This document shows positions 1 through 11,204 of a DNA stretch of 64,000 nucleotides, one piece after another (the first letter of the stretch is position 1; every line of letters begins with the position of its first letter). The notes beneath the pieces are model-generated. The model made no database searches and was not told the origin of the DNA. It saw only the letters and a program-made list of their open reading frames with translations. The stretch lies in NCBI RefSeq assembly GCF_000350225.1, contig NW_005179139.1, positions 70,513 through 134,512 on the forward strand. Reading direction: 5' to 3'. This DNA comes from Chondrus crispus. Taxonomy: Eukaryota > Rhodophyta > Florideophyceae > Gigartinales > Gigartinaceae. A program made the translations under genes and the position numbers.

Positions 1-119
1 GTATAGTATACGTGGGGGCGCGTACCCCCGTACACGTGTGGTACAGGCTCTCTGTAAGGTCCGTGCCTTACAGAGCCGGATCCAATTTCTAATCTAATTC
101 TTTTGGTACTTATATTACA
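1..119 (-). repeat. LTR fragment with hairpin-rich U3, cut by the window edge
   Basis: Read on the minus strand, this piece begins TGTAATATAAG just after a purine-rich stretch (GGTGAAGAA), as a 3' LTR should. It lies downstream of the end of the Copia RNase H region, so it is probably that element's 3' LTR. It contains an AATTAGATTAGA stretch, a strong hairpin (46-59 pairing with 66-77) and CACGTGTAC-type repeats. The same order of parts is seen in the LTR of Gypsy element B near 54130-54310. No matching second Copia LTR was found, so the assignment is tentative. Confidence 0.5.
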
Positions 120-367
120 TTCTTCACCGTGCGACGCAATCGCAATCGGTGGCTACTCTAACCTGTCACACCTCCATTAAAACCTTGCATGGCGTAAAGC
201 TCAAATGGAAAAATCTGTCACACAAAAAGGGAAAAAGGTAAGGTCGACAATTCGGCGAATACACTTGCTCCTTTGTTTCTACAGTGCGAGTGATCCTCTT
301 AAACAACGACAGATTTACCGAAAACAAATACATTTTGCGTAAGACAATATCAATCAGAATATTAACT
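120..367. other. Copia 3' untranslated stretch, no gene seen
   Basis: Short stretch between the end of the Copia reading region and the LTR-like sequence at the window start. No coding signal, RNA gene or repeat was recognised in it. Confidence 0.5.
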
Positions 368-1541
368 TTCTTACCATGTTTGGTTCTTCGTCGGCTTGTG
401 GGTCATGAATTTTCTCAACAGATATTCCAGCTTGGCTGAAGGTAGTGGCTTTATGAACATGTTGGCGAGTTGATCGTCCGTCCCCAGGTATTCAAATTCA
501 ACCACATTATTGCGGCAGAGGTCTCTGACATGACTTTCAGTTCGATATGCTTATTGCGCTCTGATACTTGCTCTTTTGTTGATAGCGAAATAGCTCCGGT
601 GTTGTCATCGTAGGCGGTAGAATCGGTTCATTCGCTAGTGGTTCATGTGACAACATCTCCACGAATAAGCAGCAAAGCCAGGTAACACTCTTGCCACACG
701 AAGAGATGGGAATGTAATTGGCTTCTGCAGAGCTGAGTGATGCAATTTGCTGGCGCTTTGATGTCCAGAGAACAGGGGCTGAATTCACGGTGACGATGAT
801 TCCGGTTGTTGCCTTGCGTGTGTTCTTGCATTTGGCCAGTCTGCGGCGGCATAGGCGGTAACTGAGTGTGACGATTGTGAAGTTAGATAGAACAGTTCCA
901 GGTCCTTCGTGCCGAGAAGATAATTCACCATCCTCTTAGCAAAATCAAGATGGCGGAAAGCGGGAGCTTGCATATGTCTGGGTAACACAGCAGAAGCGAA
1001 GGACGTGTCAGGACGAGCGCACGCGGCGACATACATAGCACCACTAACAATAGAGCGGTAGCGCTCGTGTTCCAAAACGGAAAGCGGCACATCAGACCCA
1101 TGTGTTGCTGAGATGTCGGCGTTTTTCGGCATTGGGGTTACCTGTAGCTTGACATGGGATAGATCGACTGACGGGGCGAAGTCTTCAGTGTATTTGCGTT
1201 GGTTGACGTAGATTCTGGACGGCGTTCTTGTGAGTTTCTAGCCGATGAAATTTCGAAGCGATCCCAAAAGCCTGACCTTGAAAGAAGTGGTTAATTTCTC
1301 CTTGCCTTCGTCTAACAAGCGTCGTGAGTTTGATGCGAGCGCCATGTCGTCCACCACAATGAGCAGGATGGCGAAGCCATACGAGGTGCGTAGTAAGTAC
1401 ATCCTCGCGTCAAAGTGCGACTGCTGAAAACCCCACGACAAGACTTTGTCATGTACCACAGTTCCCCAAATATACCCTCCTTCCTTGTGTCCATACAGTG
1501 ACTTAATGACAAGGGCGACATGATGAGGTTTTGCGGGGATG
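368..1541 (-). pseudogene. Copia element, 3' half: end of RT and RNase H (fossil)
   Basis: Minus-strand Ty1/Copia remains. The high-coordinate end carries a late RT block with the family's K-S-L-Y-G motif and a VDDM version of the Y/V-D-D region. It is followed by the RT-RNase H connection (RYRSIVSGAMYVAACARPD) and the RNase H end (SSAEANYI, then a KPLPSAKLEYLLRKF block near 390). The other half of the same element lies at 58641-61593, and the 57-kb Gypsy stack between them is flanked by GGATG on both sides. There are several breaks. This is the oldest layer in the window. Confidence 0.85.
1537..1541. repeat. Target site duplication of A1, left copy (GGATG)
   Basis: GGATG directly precedes the A1 5' LTR and occurs again at 58641-58645 directly after the A1 3' LTR. 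On both sides the flanking DNA is Copia RT sequence. This shows that A1 inserted into the Copia element. Confidence 0.85.
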
Positions 1542-2564
1542 TGAAGTGCAATATGGGGCTCTACAGGGAGGTGGAAAGAAAGGAAAATAATTGGATATGA
1601 GAAATAGTCTGGGTTGGGGAACACACGTGTGAATAATTGCACAGTTTCAATTTTTAATTATTTGATTTTATTTAGTTAATTAGTTAGCATTAATTTGGCT
1701 AACATTATATTTAATCTAGGATCTAGCACCGCGAGCAACTGTAGTGGATCCAGCGGGGCGATATATACCTTAGCCCACTGACCACCAAGTCAGTAAAGGT
1801 AACCTGAATTGCCAAAGTCTGATATCGCTTTGGTGGAAGTCCGTCTTCTACAAGACATTCCCTCCTACTACAGATTACTTTTTCCTTTGTACTCGGTGGT
1901 GCCCTTTATTTTTCCTTTATTTCACTATCCTTTTCTATCTCTACTTGTGTTAGTACCATCGGTATTGGTTGCGACCGAACCGGTGTAGGTGTCTTTGCCA
2001 TCTAGCGACACGTTGCCGTAGCGGTGCTACTGTGACCTACTTCCGACGGAGACTGTTGCAACAACGTCTCCCTCGAAGGGCTTTGTCGTATGTACAAGCC
2101 AGTTTTGATGCCATCGGCCTCGGTTGCGACCGAACCGGTGAAGGTGTTTCGAGCCATCGGGCGGCACATTGGTGTAGCGCTGCTAGTTTCATTTTATCCC
2201 GTCGGGCTGCGTTGGAACGCCCCCGACGAAGGCCTTGTCGCGTTACAAGGTGTCGAAAACGCTCAACGAGCATTGGCCTTACAACCCAGTGGAACCGAGG
2301 TACCCTACGTACACGCCCCTCCCCACACTCGTCGAGCAATTCTCTTCGCAAGTCTCTACCACATCGCTCCCGGGCTGGGCTATTTCTCTGTGCCTCCCCC
2401 ATCAGGTATCCGAGCTACTACGAGTCGCAAGCTCGTTTAAACGGAGAAGGGGGAGATGGACGCTCCGTAGCGCTGTGCCGTCGGCAGTTGTTCTTTTGTC
2501 GCTGTTGTTGTTTTTGCTGGACCATCGGACCTCGGTCTCTGCCTGACAGGCGCATTGAATTACA
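1542..2564 (+). repeat. A1 5' LTR
   Basis: Begins TG-AGTGCAATATGGGG and ends ATTACA, matching the 3' LTR at 56971-58640. It contains the family's TATA region (ATATATACC at 1761-1769) after the CCGGCGGGGCG-like GC block, and two tandem copies of a roughly 153-bp unit (from about 1950 and about 2103) whose GTAGC-GCT-GCTAC hairpin occurs in the family's LTRs. Long reading frames seen on both strands here recur in every A LTR and are judged to be chance. Confidence 0.88.
1761..1769 (+). promoter_or_regulatory. TATA box in A1 5' LTR
   Basis: ATATATACC sits after a GC-rich block and before the conserved ACCACCAAGTCAGTAAAGG stretch. The same layout occurs in every A-family LTR (7872, about 19092, about 33240, about 43629, about 57195), so this is the likely core promoter of the element. 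Confidence 0.6.
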
Positions 2565-2568
2565 TAGG

Positions 2569-2584
2569 TGGTGTCCCGACCTAG
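2569..2584 (+). other. A1 primer binding site
   Basis: TGGTGTCCCGACCTAG starts five bases after the 5' LTR with the TGG expected for pairing to a tRNA CCA end. A2, A3 and the unrelated element B have nearly the same sequence at the same place. The tRNA was not identified. Confidence 0.6.
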
Positions 2585-2639
2585 AACTGTAACATTTAAT
2601 TTTTTGTGTTAAGTTAGGTTCATTTTTTGGAGACGAACC

Positions 2640-4882
2640 ATTTCGGCAAGCGCACCCGGGGACGTCGGTCCCGGGGCGAGCAGAAGTGGATCTGCAAGGG
2701 CGTCGAGGATCCCGTGAGGTCCTCGAACCCGAAGCCAGGCCACTACAGCCACGGATCCCGAAGGTCAAGGATCTCCGACGGGGATTGAAGCCGACAAGGA
2801 TAACCTGGGTGACCGGTTCGAAAAGATGGGCGAGGAAATTCGCCAATGGATGACGAAAAATCTCGAGGCTGAATTAGCCCTCTTCCGGAAGCAACTGGAG
2901 TTGCAATCGTCCGAGTTCCACACCGCGCTAGGAGAGCTATCGGCTCGAGTAGATCTCGTCGAGAAGTAGCGAGGCGATGTGACCGACATTCTGGAGCCGG
3001 AGGTCCTAGCTTCGTTGGAACTTTCAGTCAAGGACGCAAGGCGCGACGCGAATCAAGCTTTGGAGGCCTTAGAAAATTAGAACCAGCATCGACGACAGGT
3101 TCGACCGCACGGCGCACCGTCTCATGGATCTTGAGCAAGCTGCCGGCCAAGAGCCGCTCCCTACGGGTCTAGAAGGCGACCGCCGATCGAAGAGGGACAA
3201 AGCCGCTGTACAGCAGAGTTCCAAGTCGAAGATTTCGAAGAAGAACCCGCGACGAGGAAGCAAGAGTCACTGTAGTGACAAGCCGGAGGACCGAGACTCA
3301 ATGTCAGAATCAAAAGGTACCTCTGAAGATGGCGGCGACGGCTTGTCGAACCATTCAGTCGATTCCGAACATCGTTCAGAAGAAGGACACGGAACTTCGC
3401 GAAGCAGGAAAATTTCCACCAGACGGGGCGGGCTCACTTCGTCTGCCTCGCGGAGAGACAAGGACTCTGAGCCAGAGGACATGGCGACGCGACGCGGGCC
3501 GCGTTGGGAGGAGTTGGAGGAGCTGAATCTGACCAACTACCTCTTCAAGAAGTTGTTATCGTATCGGACGTACCGTCTGAGGAACCCGCACACATATTTG
3601 TCGAACTCCCGGGGGACCGCCGTGCGAAAAATTAGGCGAGGTATCCCGCCAAAGGTGAAGAGGGATAATACGTTTACTGGTGAGGATGGAGTTCTGATGT
3701 TGGATGTTTTGGCCAAGTTGGATCAGGAGTTTGATACTCAAGAAATGAACGAGGGGCAAGCAATTCGCTTGTTGCCCGAGTTCCTTGGAGGCATCGCCTT
3801 GAGACAGTACACTTCGGTGTCACAAACGGCCGGGTCCCATCATGGGAAGGTGTCAGTCTGGCCGGAGGCCGTACAGTGGCTATTGAGGAGTTTCGCCACC
3901 GATGAGGCGATCCGCCAAGCCGTGCTCGCGTTGCGAGAAGTTCAGCAGAGAGCGTCTGAAGACGAGATGGGATTGTACATTCGTCTGACAGACGAGAGTA
4001 ATAGATGTAAAAATGTCTATTCGATAGAGGAGCAGATGATATGTCCATCGAAGGGCTGGATTCGAGAAGCCCATGGTTTCGCAGTACCGACAGGACCATC
4101 GATATGTGTCGTTTTTGAGGCTGTTGAATTACGCCAAGGCGCATGGTTCGGCGAGCCGCGTTAAGGACAGGAAGACCGAAAAGGTCACCATTCAGGCGCC
4201 AGCGACGCGAAGGGCGGGGAGCAAGTCGAAGGCTTCCCCGCCAATTCGAGGAGGTCGCACCGCAGTTCATCTGGCCGATTCAATTTCCGGGTCAGAAGAG
4301 TGCGACGCACATCGGGGGAGCGAAAGTTATTACGAAGGAGCTTTTGTCGCCGAAGGCGATTTTATTGAGCCATCGGAGGGCGACGGACACGGAGGACACG
4401 AGGGCAGTCGGACTTCAACTCTACCGAAACCCACGATGGAGCCGTATGCGGAAAACCCGGACCCCGTATTGGCGTTCGGAGGGCGCGGTCACACGCCGGT
4501 GCCGCGCATCCCGATGGAGGATAAGGGGATGGCTTCCCAGAGACCGGGATGGACGGGAAGGCCGTCGACCCGAGGGCTGCCGAGATCACAATATCCTCCG
4601 AATCACCACGGACTCATATTCTATCATTGCTATGAGAAGGGACATGGGGAGCCTACGTGCCTACTCTCGTTCCGGGAAATGCACAGGGTTCTGAAGAACT
4701 ACGAGGCGCTGTATCCAATGGAGAGGTTAGGAATTCCTTCGACAAGTTATTTGAAGGTCAAGAATTGGTTCGATTCGGAGACGGCGAGCACGCCAGGTGC
4801 CTCCGCCAACGGGTCGAACCGACCGTCAAGAGGGCCAGCCGCGGGGCCCTGGTCACAGGACAAGAAGAACCCGCAGCTGTAG
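2640..4882 (+). pseudogene. A1 gag (fossil)
   Basis: Gag polyprotein remains. In order: an N-terminal helical, charged region; a serine-rich linker; a capsid-like core (blocks RGPRWEELEELN, EGQAIRLLPEFL, PEAVQWLLRSFATDEAIRQA); and a CCHC zinc knuckle of the form CYHCYEKGHGEPTC near 4623. The order matches the better preserved copies in A2 and A3. The start was set by alignment with the A3 gag start, which begins an open frame. It has several breaks. Confidence 0.85.
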
Positions 4883-4899
4883 GAAAACTAGAGAGGGAA

Positions 4900-7679
4900 A
4901 TCTCGCATGAGTCGCGAGAGGCACAGGGTCGACGTACTGTGCCCGGTACTCAGTCCCGTTCCCCGTCTCTGCGGGAAAATCAGGCCTCGATGAGGAGGTT
5001 GTTGGATTGGTGGATAAGCCGAAAGGGCTGGCTCAAGTCAAGGAAATTGTGAGCCGGGCCCGAGATCATCCATCGGAAGAAGTTCGAAGACCTTGGTACA
5101 GGGTTAAGCGAAGGGAGTGTCCCGAGAAGATCTTGGTTCTTGCGCGAAAAAAGTACAAAATTTACGCGGACATTGGACCAACGGTCGGATTGATGAGCCG
5201 GGTGTTGTCTGCATTAGACACCGGCGCAGGACCCAACCTTGAGCGAAAATCGGAACTCCCGGCTGGGATGGAATCTCTACTGTCCTTCGGACCGACCCAG
5301 GACATCGGCAACGCGAAGAACAGGCCACTCCGAACTCTCGGCACGATCAAAATGCCTTTGAGGCTTGGACGTTTCGTGGCCGCAGCAGAGTTTATTGTAT
5401 GCGAAAAACTCGTAGTCCAGCTAATTCTAGGCGCGGACGTGACCGGTTTGTGGAAGCAATTTATCCAAGGAAGAAAACGGTCGAGTTGGCGGATTTCTCG
5501 GCGGTTCCGATAGTGAGGCGGTTCTCGCCGAGAAAAGGCAAGAAGAATTTCGTCCCGGGAGAGGACAAGAATGATGGAAAGGGGAGCGAATTTCTCCCAA
5601 GGTGAAGGTGGCAAGAGCCACGAGCATCAAGCCAGGAGCGCAACGAGTCGTGGAATACACCTCGAAGAGGGCGGGCTTGGTTGTGGTTCAGACGTATTAG
5701 TCATTGTACGAAAGGCACGGGTTGACGCGCACGAATGATGTCGTTCAGGTTGAGCCTGATAGGCCATTTCGTCTACTCGTTGCGAATTTTAGAACGTACC
5801 CTGTCAGGGTGCAAAAGGGCCAAGTGGTGGCAGAATTTTTTCCGCACACGAGGGCCGTGCTTGAGAGCGAAACCACTATCGGTGAAGTTCTCGGTATTCA
5901 AGAAAGGGAGAAGGAAAATTGTCCTAATTCTATCTGGACGCCTACGGGCGAGACAAGATGCGAACCGTCGGATCAAGGCCGCGAGAACCAGCCACGAGAA
6001 CGGTCGCCAGGGCTCTCCGCGTTGGCATCTACGAAGCCGCAACGCAGGATTGAGCCGCCACCGCCGGACGTGGAGGAACTCGACCTGAGCCACGTGCCGG
6101 ACGGGCTGCGCGAAGAATTTCGTCAGATGTTGAAGAAGTATTCAAGGATGTGGGATGGGACGCTTGGTGAAATTAATACCACAATGCGCGTGGCCCGTGT
6201 TATTGGTACCCAAGCCGGACGGTTCGATGCGTTTTCGTGTTGATTATCGTAGGTTAAATTCGGTAACGGTGAAGTGCACTTACCCTTTACCAAGGATGGA
6301 TGAGTGTCTCGATTCGTTGGGAGACACAAGGGTTTTCTCCGCGCTCGACGCAATTTCCAGATATTGGCAGATGCCTATCCCGGAATGCGACCGCGACAAG
6401 ACCGCTTTTTCATGGCACTCAGGACTGTACCAATTCTCAAGAATGCCCTTCGGGCTTACCAACGCGCCGGCGATGTTCCAGAGAGCCATGTACATACTGC
6501 TCTTTCCGTTCCGATGGAAGCCGTGTCTGGTTTATTTGGATGATATCATCATTTGCAGCAAGTCTTTGGAAGAACATATTGTTCACGTGGATGAAATACT
6601 GTCAGTATTGGAGAAGGCAGGTGTGAAGCTCAAGCTTCGCAAATGCGAATTTTTCGTCGAAAAGATCAAGTACCTGGGCCATGTCGTTCGGCCAGGTACG
6701 TTGGAAGTCGATGCCTCTCGCACCGCGGCGTTGGAACAAGTGAGGTACCCTCAAACGCAGGCCCAGCTCAGAACTTTGTTGGGACTTTGTAATGTGTACC
6801 GTGGGTTCGTCCCACATTACGCGAAAATTGCGCACCCGCTCAATCAACTATTGAAGAAAGGACAACCGATCCAGTTGGAAGGATTCAACGAACCATGCAA
6901 GAAAGCTTTTCATACGCTCAAGGAGGCCATTTTGGCACCACCGGTGCTGGAGCTGCCAAAGAAGGACCTTCCATATTCGGTGGATACAGACGCAAGCGAT
7001 TTTCAAATCGGAGCGGCATTTTTTCAAACGTATCCGGAGGCACAACGAAAACCCATCGGGTTCTTTTCCAGAACGTTGGCGGCAGCCGAGAAGAACTATT
7101 CTGTATCAGAGAAGGAATGTTTAGCGGTTATTTGGGCGGTCCAGACTCTAAGACCATATTTGTATGGCGAGCAGTTTGTTGTGCATACCGACCATGCCTC
7201 GTTGAGGTGGTTGATTAACGTGACGGACCCAAGTGGGGGATTTTTCCGATGGAGGCTACGCTTCTCGGCATTCGACTTTGAAATTAAGTACAAGAAGGGA
7301 AAGGCAAACAGCCAGGCAGACGCCTTGTCAAGGCTGTTGACGGAAGGAGAAACCGTCGACGAAATCGACGATGAAATACCATGTTTTATGGTCGAACCGG
7401 CCGACGCTACAAAAGACGATGAGGAAGATTTCGGTAGGGTAGACGACATCCTCACTATTGAGGGGAGGCCCGCGTCTGATCGCCTTGATCACTCCCAAGC
7501 TGTCGCTCCGGAGGAGCTTATTCGCAAGCAAGCTGCCGACCCTTTTTGCAGTCGAATCAAGGAAAAGATGGACGCTGGAAAAGTGAGGACGTTCACAACG
7601 GAGGCAGAGGAATTCGAAGAAACTCTATGCCGTACCGCGGCAGAGTTTGTAAAATTGGTGATACCACAATCGTTAAGGG
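4900..7679 (+). pseudogene. A1 pol, first part: protease, RT, RNase H, start of integrase (fossil)
   Basis: Protease motif LDTGAGPNL-like near 5214. Reverse transcriptase with the YLDDIII core near 6531 and the MPFGLTNAPA block near 6450. RNase H with DTDASD near 6983 and HTDHASLRW near 7190. The integrase start runs to 7679, where A2 is inserted at IPQSLRDR. The remainder of integrase continues at 44540. It has several breaks, and the protein order is typical of chromoviruses. Confidence 0.88.
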
Positions 7680-7684
7680 ACCGC
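7680..7684. repeat. Target site duplication of A2, left copy (ACCGC)
   Basis: ACCGC precedes the A2 5' LTR and recurs at 44535-44539 directly after the A2 3' LTR. Both flanks are A1 integrase sequence, which proves that A2 inserted into A1. Confidence 0.9.
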
Positions 7685-8777
7685 TGTAGTGCAATAATCG
7701 GCTGCATCGTGAGGGGATGAAAAGAAAAGAAATTGGGGGGGGTGACAAGTGAAAATTATTTCACTTTATTATTTTAATCATTAATTTTAATTAGTTGCAT
7801 ATTAGTTATTTAACATTAGATTAGATCTAGGATCTAGCGCCGAGAGCTACTGTAGTGGCTCCGGCGGGGCGATATATACCTTACCCCTCCGACCACCAAG
7901 TCAGTAAAGGTAACCCGAGTTGCCAGAGTTGAATATCGCCTTGGTCGAAGTCCGTCTTTCCCAAGACGCTCCCTTTTACCACAGATTACGTTATTCTTTG
8001 CGCTCGGGGGTTCCCTTTCCTTTTCCTTTATTTCACCTATCCATTTCTATTTCTATCTCTATTTCTATTCCCTTACCTTGTGTTGGTTCCGCAGTGCTTG
8101 ATTTCCATCCGCATTGTGACGACTGGAGTCATCGGGCTCTAATGTTGGTTCTTTTGTTTGTTGTTGGTGCCATCGGCTTTGGTTGCGACCGGACCGGAGT
8201 AGGTGTCTTAGCCATCGGGCGACACGTGGGTGTAGCGCTGCTACTTGTTTACGTCCCCCGACGGAGGCTGTTGCGACGGCGTCTCCCTCGAAGGTCCTGT
8301 TGTGTATACAGGACAGTGTTGGTTCCATCGGATACAGCTTGCGACCGTTCCGGTGTCGGTACTTTGCCGTCGGGCAGTACGGAGGTGTAGCGCTGCTACG
8401 TGTTTGCAAATTCCCGTCGGGCTGCGTTGCGACGCCCTGTCGAAGACCTTATCAAGGGTATAAGGTGTACCAGGCACTCAGCGAGCATTGGCTTTACGAC
8501 CCATCGGGCCCGGCTTCTTAATCACCGCCCCGAACTCGTCGAGCAGCTGCCTGTACAATACTCTACCACCATTCATTCCGGGCCGGGCATCTTCCTTTTG
8601 CCCCCCCTATCAGGGATTTGAGCTACTGTGGGCTGCAAACCCACTTGAAGGGAAAGGGAGAATCGGACACTCCGTAGGGCTGGGCCGTCGGCAACTCTTG
8701 TTGGTTGTTGTTTGTTGGTTGTGTTGTTGCTGGACCGTTGGACCCTGGTTTCGGCCTGACAGGCACATTGCACTACA
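7685..8777 (+). repeat. A2 5' LTR
   Basis: Starts TGTAGTGCAATAATCGG and ends GCACTACA, giving inverted termini TGTAGTGC/GCACTACA. TATA box at about 7872-7879. Contains two tandem copies of a roughly 155-bp unit (8164-8318 and 8319 to about 8470). Matches the 3' LTR at 43441-44534 closely along its whole length. Confidence 0.92.
7872..7879 (+). promoter_or_regulatory. TATA box in A2 5' LTR
   Basis: ATATATAC after CCGGCGGGGCG, the same position in the LTR as in A1 and A3. A likely core promoter. Confidence 0.6.
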
Positions 8778-8781
8778 TAAG

Positions 8782-8797
8782 TGGTCTCCCGACCTAG
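8782..8797 (+). other. A2 primer binding site
   Basis: TGGTCTCCCGACCTAG begins four bases after the 5' LTR. It is the same sequence as in element B on the other strand. The primer tRNA was not identified. Confidence 0.65.
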
Positions 8798-8897
8798 AAT
8801 CTGGAAACTACGAAGCCCGACCTAGAATCTGGAACTGAAATCAGAAGTTGGAAATAGGTAAATTAGTTCGATAGGTCTCGTTTATTAAGAGCGGACC

Positions 8898-11172
8898 ATG
8901 GCATCAAGCCAAACCAAGGACGTCGTTCCTGGTGTGAGAAGAGCTGGATCAGCTCAAGAGTCGAGGATTCCGCGAGGACCCCGTACACGAAGCCAAGGAA
9001 ATTCGGCTACTGATCCAGTTGCAGAAGCGTCCCCTTCGGGGACAGCCGTTGAGAAAAATGGCCTGGAACAGAATTTCGAGAAGTTGAGCGAGGAAATTCG
9101 TCAGGAGACGAAGAGCAAGTTTGAAGAACATCTGGGCATTTTTCAGAAGCAACAGGAGTTGCTAAAATCCGAGTTCCACGCTGCGCTTGAAGAGCTGACA
9201 GCTCGTGTGGTTCTCGTTGAGAATTTAAGTACCGATGCGTCCCGGGGCCGAGATCCGGAAGTGCTGGATTCGGTAAAGCTCGCCGCGAAAGAAGCGCGGC
9301 GAGACGCGAATCAGGCCCTGGAAACGCTGGCCAAGACAAGGGACAGCATCGACGACCGGTTCTACCGCGCTTCGCGGCGACTCAAGGACCTTGAGCAAGC
9401 TGCGGGCCGGGCCGAACCAAGTTGGACGCGGGACCGCTCTCCGACAGAGAAGAACTCGACAGTCCAACGAGGAAGGACAAGTCAGCCCGGATCCGGGACT
9501 CCAAGTGGAAGAGCCCCAACTCGGCCAAAGGCCGAAAGAAGAAGAAAAGTCACTGTAGTGACGACCGCGAAAATTGCGACTCAAATTCGGAGTCGAATGT
9601 TTCAGAAGAAAATGGTGGCGACGGCTCGTCGAACCATTCAAGAAATTCCGACCGAAGATCGACAGAAGGGAATGGAATTTCGTCAAATAAGAAGAGCTCC
9701 AAAAGAGGCGGAGTCACTTCGTCCGCCTCGCGGAGAGACAAGGAAGCGGAGCCATAAGACATCGCGACGCGACGCGGGCCGCGATGGGAGGAGTTGGAGG
9801 AATTAAATCCGACCAACCACCTCTTCAAGAAGTTGCTTTCGTACAGGACGTACCGACAGCGGAACCCACAGACATATTTGTCAAGAAAGCGGCGGACCGC
9901 CGTGCGAAAGATCAGAAGAGACATACCACCAAAGGTGAAGAGAGACAATACGTTCAAAGGAGAAGATGGCGTATTAGTTCTAGACTTTTTAGCTAAGATA
10001 GTCCAAGAACTCGACACCCAGGAGATGAACGAAGGCCAAGCGATCCGCTTGCTACCGGAGTTCCTCAGCGGAATCGCCCTGAGACAGTACACTTCGGTGT
10101 CACAAACGGCTGGGTCCCACCATGGGAAAATATCCGTCTGGCCGGAGGCCATACAGTGGCTATTGCGAAGCTTCGCCACCGATGAGGCGATCCGCCAAGC
10201 CATGCTCGCATTACGAGAAGTACAGCAGCTACCGTCTGAAGACGAGAGGGAATTTTCTATCCGTCTGACGAACGCGAGCAATCGATGTGGAAACGTATAT
10301 TCGATGGAAGAACAAATGACGATGTTTATTGAAGGACTCGATTCGAGTATCAAGCCGATGGTATCTCAATACCGACAAGACAATCTGGACGTTTCGTTTT
10401 TGAGACTAGTTAATTACGCAAAGTTGCATGGCTCGGCGAGCCGCGGCAAGGAGAGGAAGACTACGAGAGTCACCATCCAAGCGCCAGCGACGCTAAGGAT
10501 GGGGGGAAGCAGAAGCCTTCGCACCCCACGCAAAAAACCCGCGGCGCTGTCCACTTGGCTGAGTCACTGTGTGCGTCCAGAAGACCTAGTACTGTTGATC
10601 ACGGAGAAAATGGATACGCAGGAGCATTGGTCGCCGAGGGCGATTTTTATGACCCATCGGAGGAATATGGAGACGGGGCTAGTGCGATGTCTACGCTACA
10701 GACGCCTACGTATACGACGGACTCGTATACAGAAGCCACGGATCCCGTGTTAGCGGTTAGAGGGCGCGGACACGCTCCAGCGCCAAGAATTCTGATGGAA
10801 GACAAGGGTACGGCATTCAGAAGACCGGGCTGGACGGGCCGACCGACGGCCCGAGGACCGCCAAGGTCGCCGTACCCTTCGAAGAAGCATGGCCTCGTAT
10901 GCTACCATTGCTACGAGAAGGGGCACGGAGCGCCTACGTGTTTGCTCTCGTTCCGAGAGATGCACCGAGTTCTGAAGAACTACGAGGCGCTCTCCCCGAT
11001 GGAGAGGTTGGGAATTCCGTCGACAAGTTACCTGAAGGTAAAACAATGGTTCGAATCGCAGACGGCGAGCACACCGAGTGCCTCTGCCCAAGGTTCGAAC
11101 CGAAAATTAGGAAGGCCGGACGCGGGGCCGTCGTCGGACTGGAGAAGATACCGGCAGCGACAGGAAAACTAG
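8898..11172 (+). pseudogene. A2 gag (fossil)
   Basis: Starts with ATG (MASSQTKDVVPG), about 120 bp after the LTR. N-terminal coiled, acidic/basic region, then the family capsid blocks (RGPRWEELEELN, IRLLPEFLSGIALRQYTSVS, VYSMEEQMTMFIEGLDSS), then a CCHC knuckle CYHCYEKGHGAPTC near 10900. The gag region ends at RYRQRQEN near 11170. It is closely related to A3 gag and has a few breaks. Confidence 0.88.
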
Positions 11173-11204
11173 GGGGGAATCTCAAATAATTCGAAAGGAG
11201 AGAC

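Noticed and set aside
1969-2592. Long open frames within the LTRs on both strands, recurring in each A LTR
   Set aside because: They recur only because the LTR recurs. Composition is Arg/Pro-rich with no domain, and many depend on non-ATG starts. The frame is not better conserved than the DNA.
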